DNA of 17,921 nt from Dehalococcoidales bacterium (GTDB lineage Bacteria; Chloroflexota; Dehalococcoidia; Dehalococcoidales; UBA2162). Positions 14,947 to 17,921 of this stretch are shown one piece after another; positions within the stretch are counted from its first letter, which is position 1, and every line of letters begins with the position of its first letter. A program made the position numbers and the translations under genes. The stretch lies in the NCBI GenBank assembly GCA_030648675.1, contig JAUSGV010000109.1:1-17921 (forward strand), written 5' to 3'. The notes beneath the pieces were generated by a model. That model was given only the letters and a program-made list of their open reading frames with translations. It was not told the DNA's origin and searched no databases.

Positions 14947-15300
14947 ATGACGCGTAAAATACCGGTTAGAAAAAGAGGCAAGACCGAGGCATATCTGAGG
15001 TCTCTCGACCGCGGTCTGGTGACCGACTTTTTGGCTCACGAAAAAATAGTCATCACCGAAGCGAGAGCCAAGAGGATTGGCCCTATAGCGGAAAAAATGA
15101 TCACTCTTGGGAAGTCCGGCACGCTGAACTCGCGGCGACTGACGCTTGCGTACGTCTTCAACGAGAAAGTGGCCGAAAAAGTGTTCGACGAATTGGCCAA
15201 GAGGTACGCCGACCGTGCCGGAGGATATACCAGAATCACAAAACTGGCACTGCGAGTCGGCGATCGCGCCTCCATGGTTCAATTGGAGCTGGTAAAGTAG
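14947..15300 (+). CDS. rplQ: 50S ribosomal protein L17
   Basis: Large-subunit protein near the exit region, last gene of the classic alpha operon. The protein has 117 aa. The start, MTRKIPVRKRGKTEAYLRSL, departs from the common RKLGR(T/D)xxHR form but keeps its basic pattern. Typical blocks follow: ITEARAKRIGPIAEKMITLGK (about residues 37-57) and GGYTRITKLALRVGDRASMVQLELV at the C-terminus. A GAGGTAAAAG ribosome binding site precedes it. The stop codon abuts truA. Confidence 0.97.
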   Translation: MTRKIPVRKRGKTEAYLRSLDRGLVTDFLAHEKIVITEARAKRIGPIAEKMITLGKSGTLNSRRLTLAYVFNEKVAEKVFDELAKRYADRAGGYTRITKLALRVGDRASMVQLELVK

Positions 15301-16140
15301 ATGGTGATGACTGCCAGAACCGAGGCCACGGCCGCTGACACCGGCGTAGCTGCGACCACTAAGATCGTTCTGGTCGTAGAGTACGAGGGGACCCGCTACT
15401 ACGGGTTCCAGTGGCAGGCCAATTTGCCGACGGTCCAGGCGGAAATCGAGACAGCGGTGGAAAAGCTGACCGGGGAAAAGCTTCGTATCGCAGCGACAAG
15501 CCGCACCGATACCGGGGTTCATGCCTCGGGACAGGTGGTCAGTTTCCGCACGACTTCGTCTCATGCACCGGATACTTTCGTTAAAGGCTTGAATTTTTAC
15601 TTGCCGCAGGACATCGCCGTGAAAGCGGCTTATAAAGTTGAAGATTCCTTCGACGTCAGACGGCAGGCAACCAGCCGGGAATACCAATACCGGATATTGA
15701 ACTCTACCACGAGATCACCATTATTGGCGGCAAGTACATATCGGGTAATGGGCCGCCTTAATGTGACGGCGATGAACGAAGCCTGCCGGTTTATTATCGG
15801 CGAGCACGACCTGGCTTCATTCGCCAGCGACCTCGGGATGGAGATAAAAAGCACGACGCGCCGTATTATAAAGGCGGAGTTCAGCCTGAATGGGCCTGTC
15901 CTGAGCGGAGTCGAAGGAGAACTGGTCACCTTCGATATCGAGGGAAGTTCTTTCCTTCCGCACCAGGTACGCAATACCGTCGGTGCTCTGATACGCGTCG
16001 GGCAGGGCAAGATTAATTCCGATGAGTTCTCTCGCATTTTGGAAGCAAAAAAAATAGGGTTGGCCGGGCCAATAGTGCCGGCCTGCGGGTTATGCCTGAC
16101 GAAGGTAAATTACCCGCATAATATCGGGGAAGAAAAATGA
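15301..16140 (+). CDS. truA: tRNA pseudouridine(38-40) synthase TruA
   Basis: Isomerises uridine to pseudouridine at positions 38-40 in the tRNA anticodon arm. The protein has 279 aa. The catalytic aspartate is Asp70 in SRTDTGVHASGQVVSF; YYGFQWQ (34-40) and the C-terminal SFLPHQVRNTVGALIRVG block complete the family signature. The first 20 residues are a non-conserved Ala/Thr-rich arm; ATG 15301 follows the rplQ stop directly, and an ATG at 15307 is an equal candidate. Residues about 199-206 (PVLSGVEG) look like an in-frame palindromic DNA repeat, in a surface beta-hairpin away from the active site (see findings). The 3' end overlaps rplM as ATGA. Confidence 0.97.
   Translation: MVMTARTEATAADTGVAATTKIVLVVEYEGTRYYGFQWQANLPTVQAEIETAVEKLTGEKLRIAATSRTDTGVHASGQVVSFRTTSSHAPDTFVKGLNFYLPQDIAVKAAYKVEDSFDVRRQATSREYQYRILNSTTRSPLLAASTYRVMGRLNVTAMNEACRFIIGEHDLASFASDLGMEIKSTTRRIIKAEFSLNGPVLSGVEGELVTFDIEGSSFLPHQVRNTVGALIRVGQGKINSDEFSRILEAKKIGLAGPIVPACGLCLTKVNYPHNIGEEK
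15897..15918 (+). repeat. Dispersed palindromic repeat inside truA (translated as VLSGVEG)
   Basis: TGTCCTGAGCGGAGTCGAAG plus GA matches, from memory, a repeat family widely seen in environmental bacterial genomes; its ends TCCT (15899-15902) and AGGA (15915-15918) are inverted. The reading frame of truA continues through it. Only one close copy is visible here, so the repeat identity rests on recognition rather than on an alignment. Confidence 0.6.
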
Positions 16141-16613
16141 TTAAAACTTATAGTACCAAAGCCTCCGACATCAAGCGGGAGTGGCATGTTGTCGATGCCG
16201 CCGACAAAGTTCTAGGGAGACTCTCGACCCAGGTAGCAGCGCTGCTGATGGGAAAGCACAAGCCGCTATTCAATCGCAATATGGACGTCGGCGATTATGT
16301 TGTCGTGATTAATGCCGAAAGAATTCGCGTTACCGGAAATAAGGCCAAGCAAAAGGAATATCATACCCACTCCGGCTATCCGGGCGGCTTTAAAACCACG
16401 ACCCTGGAAAATGTCCTCGCCACCCATCCCGAGCGGATAATCGAGCACGCCGTTAAAGGCATGCTGCCGAAGAACCGTCTCGAGGATAGAATGATGGTAC
16501 GGCTCAAAGTCATCGTCGGCGAGACGCACCCCTACGGCGGCCAGTTAAAGAAGGTTGCGGTAACAAAAGCCGAAGCTCCTGAAAAAATAGAGACAGCGGA
16601 GAAAACTGAATAA
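16137..16613 (+). CDS. rplM: 50S ribosomal protein L13
   Basis: Early-assembly large-subunit protein. The protein has 158 aa, about 15 longer than E. coli L13 owing to a charged C-terminal tail (AEAPEKIETAEKTE). Signatures include REWHVVDAADKVLGRLSTQ (about residues 15-33), a GKHKPLFNRNMDVGDYVVVIN block (about 39-59) and VKGMLPKNRLEDRMMVRLKV (about 105-124). The start ATG overlaps the truA stop as ATGA. An 87-bp gap to rpsI holds a hairpin repeat. Confidence 0.97.
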   Translation: MIKTYSTKASDIKREWHVVDAADKVLGRLSTQVAALLMGKHKPLFNRNMDVGDYVVVINAERIRVTGNKAKQKEYHTHSGYPGGFKTTTLENVLATHPERIIEHAVKGMLPKNRLEDRMMVRLKVIVGETHPYGGQLKKVAVTKAEAPEKIETAEKTE

Positions 16614-16623
16614 CCTTCTTATT

Positions 16624-16665
16624 TGTCATTGCGAGATTCCGCATCGAGCGGAACCGAAGCAATCC
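16624..16665 (+). repeat. Hairpin repeat 'TCATTGCGAG...GAAGCAATC', copy 1
   Basis: A 42-bp element between rplM and rpsI. Its ends ATTGC (16628-16632) and GCAAT (16659-16663) pair, and inside them TTCCGC (16637-16642) pairs with GCGGAA (16648-16653) across the loop ATCGA. No T-run follows, so it is not an obvious terminator. The same ends occur in copy 2 after rpsI. The family is abundant in many environmental genomes, including Chloroflexota, from memory. Confidence 0.75.
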
Positions 16666-16700
16666 ATATTAAATTGAGTGCTTCGCATTTAGGAGAATAA

Positions 16701-17096
16701 ATGGAAAAAACAACTTATTATCAAGAGACCGGCAGAAGGAAAGAAGCCACCGCTGAGGTAAGGATCGTTCCTGGAAACGGTAATATTATTATCAACGGCA
16801 TTCCCTACGAAGAGCGTTTCCCCCGGCTGGTACACCGCGAGGCGGTCATGAAGCCTCTCGTCGTCACGGAATGCCAGGGTAAATACAACGTTACGGTTAA
16901 AGTGATCGGCGGCGGCGTGACCGGACAAAGTTCAGCGATTTCTATGGGTATCGCCCGTGCCCTCGTCGAAGCCGACGAGAAATTCAAGCCCGCACTCCGT
17001 AAGAACGGATTGCTCACGCGCGATTCCCGTATCAAGGAACGCAAGAAGGCTGGTTTGAAGAAAGCCCGCAAGGCAGCACAGTCGCCAAAGCGTTAA
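16701..17096 (+). CDS. rpsI: 30S ribosomal protein S9
   Basis: Head protein whose C-terminal tail reaches P-site tRNA. The protein has 131 aa and starts MEKTTYYQETGRRKEATAEVRI behind TTAGGAGAATAA. The family core GGGVTGQSSAISMGIARAL (about residues 73-91) and LTRDSRIKERKKAGLKKARK are present. Two details differ from the usual pattern: GQAGAxRHG is replaced by GQSSAISMG, and the tail ends QSPKR rather than QFSKR; the tRNA-contacting Lys-Arg end is kept. It is the last gene before the terminator and is flanked on both sides by copies of one hairpin repeat. Confidence 0.97.
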   Translation: MEKTTYYQETGRRKEATAEVRIVPGNGNIIINGIPYEERFPRLVHREAVMKPLVVTECQGKYNVTVKVIGGGVTGQSSAISMGIARALVEADEKFKPALRKNGLLTRDSRIKERKKAGLKKARKAAQSPKR

Positions 17097-17099
17097 CAT

Positions 17100-17147
17100 T
17101 GTCATTGCGAGACCATCCCGACAAAGTCGGGAGGCGAAGCAATCTCG
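17100..17147 (+). repeat. Hairpin repeat 'TCATTGCGAG...GAAGCAATC', copy 2
   Basis: Same orientation and conserved ends as copy 1 (TGTCATTGCGAGA at the left, GAAGCAATC at the right), starting 3 bp after the rpsI stop. The outer ATTGC (17104-17108) pairs with GCAAT (17139-17143). The inner stem differs in sequence from copy 1 but still pairs: CCCGAC (17117-17122) with GTCGGG (17126-17131) around AAA. Confidence 0.78.
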
Positions 17148-17155
17148 GTTTACTC

Positions 17156-17190
17156 AAGAGGAGGCACGATTGTGCCTCCTCTTTTATTTT
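17156..17190 (+). terminator. Rho-independent terminator of the ribosomal operon
   Basis: A perfect 12-bp stem: AAGAGGAGGCAC (17156-17167) pairs with GTGCCTCCTCTT (17172-17183) across the four-base loop GATT, followed by a T-rich run (TTATTTTTAT from 17184). It lies 59 bp after the rpsI stop and is the only strong intrinsic terminator I see in the window. The stem has an A-run on its 5' side, so it may also act weakly in the opposite direction. Confidence 0.92.
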
Positions 17191-17214
17191 TATGCTGTAT
17201 AATCTTGACTCAAC

Positions 17215-17269
17215 TTGTCACCCTGAGCGCGTGAGCCGCTAGCTCTGAGAGTAACGAAGAGGAAGGGTC
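17215..17269 (+). repeat. Second repeat type ('GTCACCCTGAGCG...GAAGGGTC')
   Basis: The stretch has ends ACCCT (17220-17224) and AGGGT (17264-17268) as inverted repeats, with an internal GAGC/GCTC pair (17233-17236 and 17242-17245). The ends resemble the CCTGAGCG...CGAAGG family seen inside truA, but the centre is longer and diverged. It is probably a related dispersed element; the evidence is by eye. Confidence 0.5.
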
Positions 17270-17279
17270 GGGGGTGGAG

Positions 17280-17288
17280 TGTTATAAT
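17280..17288 (+). promoter_or_regulatory. Candidate extended -10 promoter for the DNA glycosylase gene
   Basis: TGTTATAAT matches the extended -10 form (TG-n-TATAAT). It lies 20 bp upstream of the glycosylase ATG and would start transcription near 17295, leaving a leader of about 13 bases that includes AGGA. No -35 box is convincing at the right distance. Another TATAAT at 17198-17203, just after the terminator, is an alternative. Confidence 0.4.
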
Positions 17289-17307
17289 TTTGAATCAGGA
17301 CATAAAT

Positions 17308-17921
17308 ATGGCCGACAAGAGGATTAAGAGCCGCTCAATACGCCAGACGCTGCTTGCAATCTACAACCGTCTTTTTACCGCTTACGGCCCGCAGCATTGG
17401 TGGCCGGCGGAAAGCCCTTTCGAAGTGATGGTCGGGGCTATTCTTACACAATCAGCCGCATGGAAGAATGTCGAAAAAGCGATTACCAATCTGAAAGCGG
17501 CAGATGCTTTATCACCGCAGGCATTACGTCGACTCGGTTTGCCGGAACTGGCCGCTCTCGTTCGTCCCAGCGGTTACTACAAAGCCAAAGCACGCAAGCT
17601 GAAAGCCATGGCAGAATGGCTTGGAGAAAATTATGGCGACGATATCGCCAAAATGTCCACTCAAACCACTGAAATACTTCGCGAGCAGTTGCTGGGCGTA
17701 CACGGTATTGGCCCGGAAACTGCCGATTCGATCATCCTCTATGCCGCTAATCAGCCTGTATTCGTTATCGATGCCTACACCCGCCGCATTTTCGACCGGC
17801 TTGGCATCGTTCCTGAAGCCAAGACTTACGCCGGTTATAAAGCGCTCTTCATGAATAATTTACCCGCGGACAAGAAGCTATTCAACGAATACCACGCATT
17901 ACTGGTGCAGTTGGGTAAAGA
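17308..17921 (+). CDS. HhH-GPD DNA glycosylase, endonuclease III-like (MagIII/MpgII type), 3' truncated by window
   Basis: Base-excision-repair glycosylase of the helix-hairpin-helix-GPD superfamily. The reading frame is open for 204 codons from ATG 17308 (AGGA at 17297-17300, 7-bp spacer) to the window end. The N-terminal part has FEVMVGAILTQSAAWKNVEKA (about residues 38-58). The HhH hairpin is LLGVHGIGPETADSIILYA (about 128-146) and the conserved catalytic aspartate is Asp155 in VIDAYTRR. Where E. coli Nth has its lyase lysine (K120 in GRKTAN), this protein has Glu137 (GPETAD), as I recall for H. pylori MagIII, a 3-methyladenine glycosylase. A monofunctional alkyl-base glycosylase is therefore my preferred reading. 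The C-terminal iron-sulphur motif, if any, lies beyond the window. It is a separate unit from the ribosomal operon. Confidence 0.9.
   Translation, partial: MADKRIKSRSIRQTLLAIYNRLFTAYGPQHWWPAESPFEVMVGAILTQSAAWKNVEKAITNLKAADALSPQALRRLGLPELAALVRPSGYYKAKARKLKAMAEWLGENYGDDIAKMSTQTTEILREQLLGVHGIGPETADSIILYAANQPVFVIDAYTRRIFDRLGIVPEAKTYAGYKALFMNNLPADKKLFNEYHALLVQLGK

Noticed and set aside
14836..15687. A 283-codon open frame on the minus strand across rpoA, rplQ and truA.
   Set aside because: All three plus-strand genes are full-length, conserved proteins. The antisense translation resembles no family and arises from codon structure.
17198..17210. TATAAT at 17198 and TTGACT at 17205, considered as a -10 and a -35 element.
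   Set aside because: The TATAAT has no -35 at about 17 bp upstream (that region is the terminator stem), and no -10-like box lies about 17 bp after the TTGACT. The extended -10 at 17280 is a better candidate.

Overview
This window is a long, unbroken, single-strand (+) run of translation genes: the fused S10, spc and alpha ribosomal-protein operons, extended at the 3' end by truA-rplM-rpsI. It is followed by an intrinsic terminator and the start of an unrelated DNA-repair gene. I count 35 protein genes. 33 are complete; the first (rpsJ) and last (a helix-hairpin-helix DNA glycosylase) run off the window edges. I see no tRNA, rRNA, CRISPR array, prophage or insertion sequence.

Organism. The gene order is bacterial. 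Zinc-binding (Cys-rich) forms of S4, S14, L24, L36 and adenylate kinase, frequent GTG/TTG starts, roughly even GC content, truA-rplM-rpsI directly after rplQ, and dispersed 'TCATTGCGAG...GAAGCAATC' and 'CCTGAGCGGAGTCGAAGG' palindromic repeats together suggest a Chloroflexota bacterium, plausibly Dehalococcoidia. This is inference from pattern recognition; no rRNA gene is present to fix it.

Layout. 1-5225: S10-type block (S10 tail, L3, L4, L23, L2, S19, L22, S3, L16, L29, S17). 5238-12034: spc-type block (L14, L24, L5, S14, S8, L6, L18, S5, L30, L15, SecY, Adk, Map). 12046-15300: infA, L36 and the alpha block (S13, S11, S4, RpoA, L17). 15301-17096: TruA, L13, S9. 17097-17307: a 211-bp non-coding stretch holding a hairpin repeat, a strong Rho-independent terminator, a second repeat type and a candidate promoter. 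17308-end: DNA glycosylase, partial. Genes are packed with overlaps of 3-20 bp, abutting stop/start codons, or gaps mostly under 40 bp. The largest gaps inside the block are secY-adk (88 bp) and rplM-rpsI (87 bp, carrying a repeat).

The genes supply most of the 50S and 30S proteins, the RNA polymerase alpha subunit that links transcription to ribosome synthesis, the SecY export channel, and housekeeping functions for nascent chains (Map), initiation (IF1), adenylate balance (Adk) and tRNA modification (TruA).

No undescribed multi-gene system is visible; this is a conserved core locus. The unusual items are small. A dispersed palindromic repeat appears to lie in frame inside truA. Two hairpin repeats with compensating stem changes flank rpsI. 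S3 carries a ~115-residue Lys/Ala/Glu-rich tail made of a three-fold motif. The terminal glycosylase has Glu where endonuclease III has its catalytic Lys.
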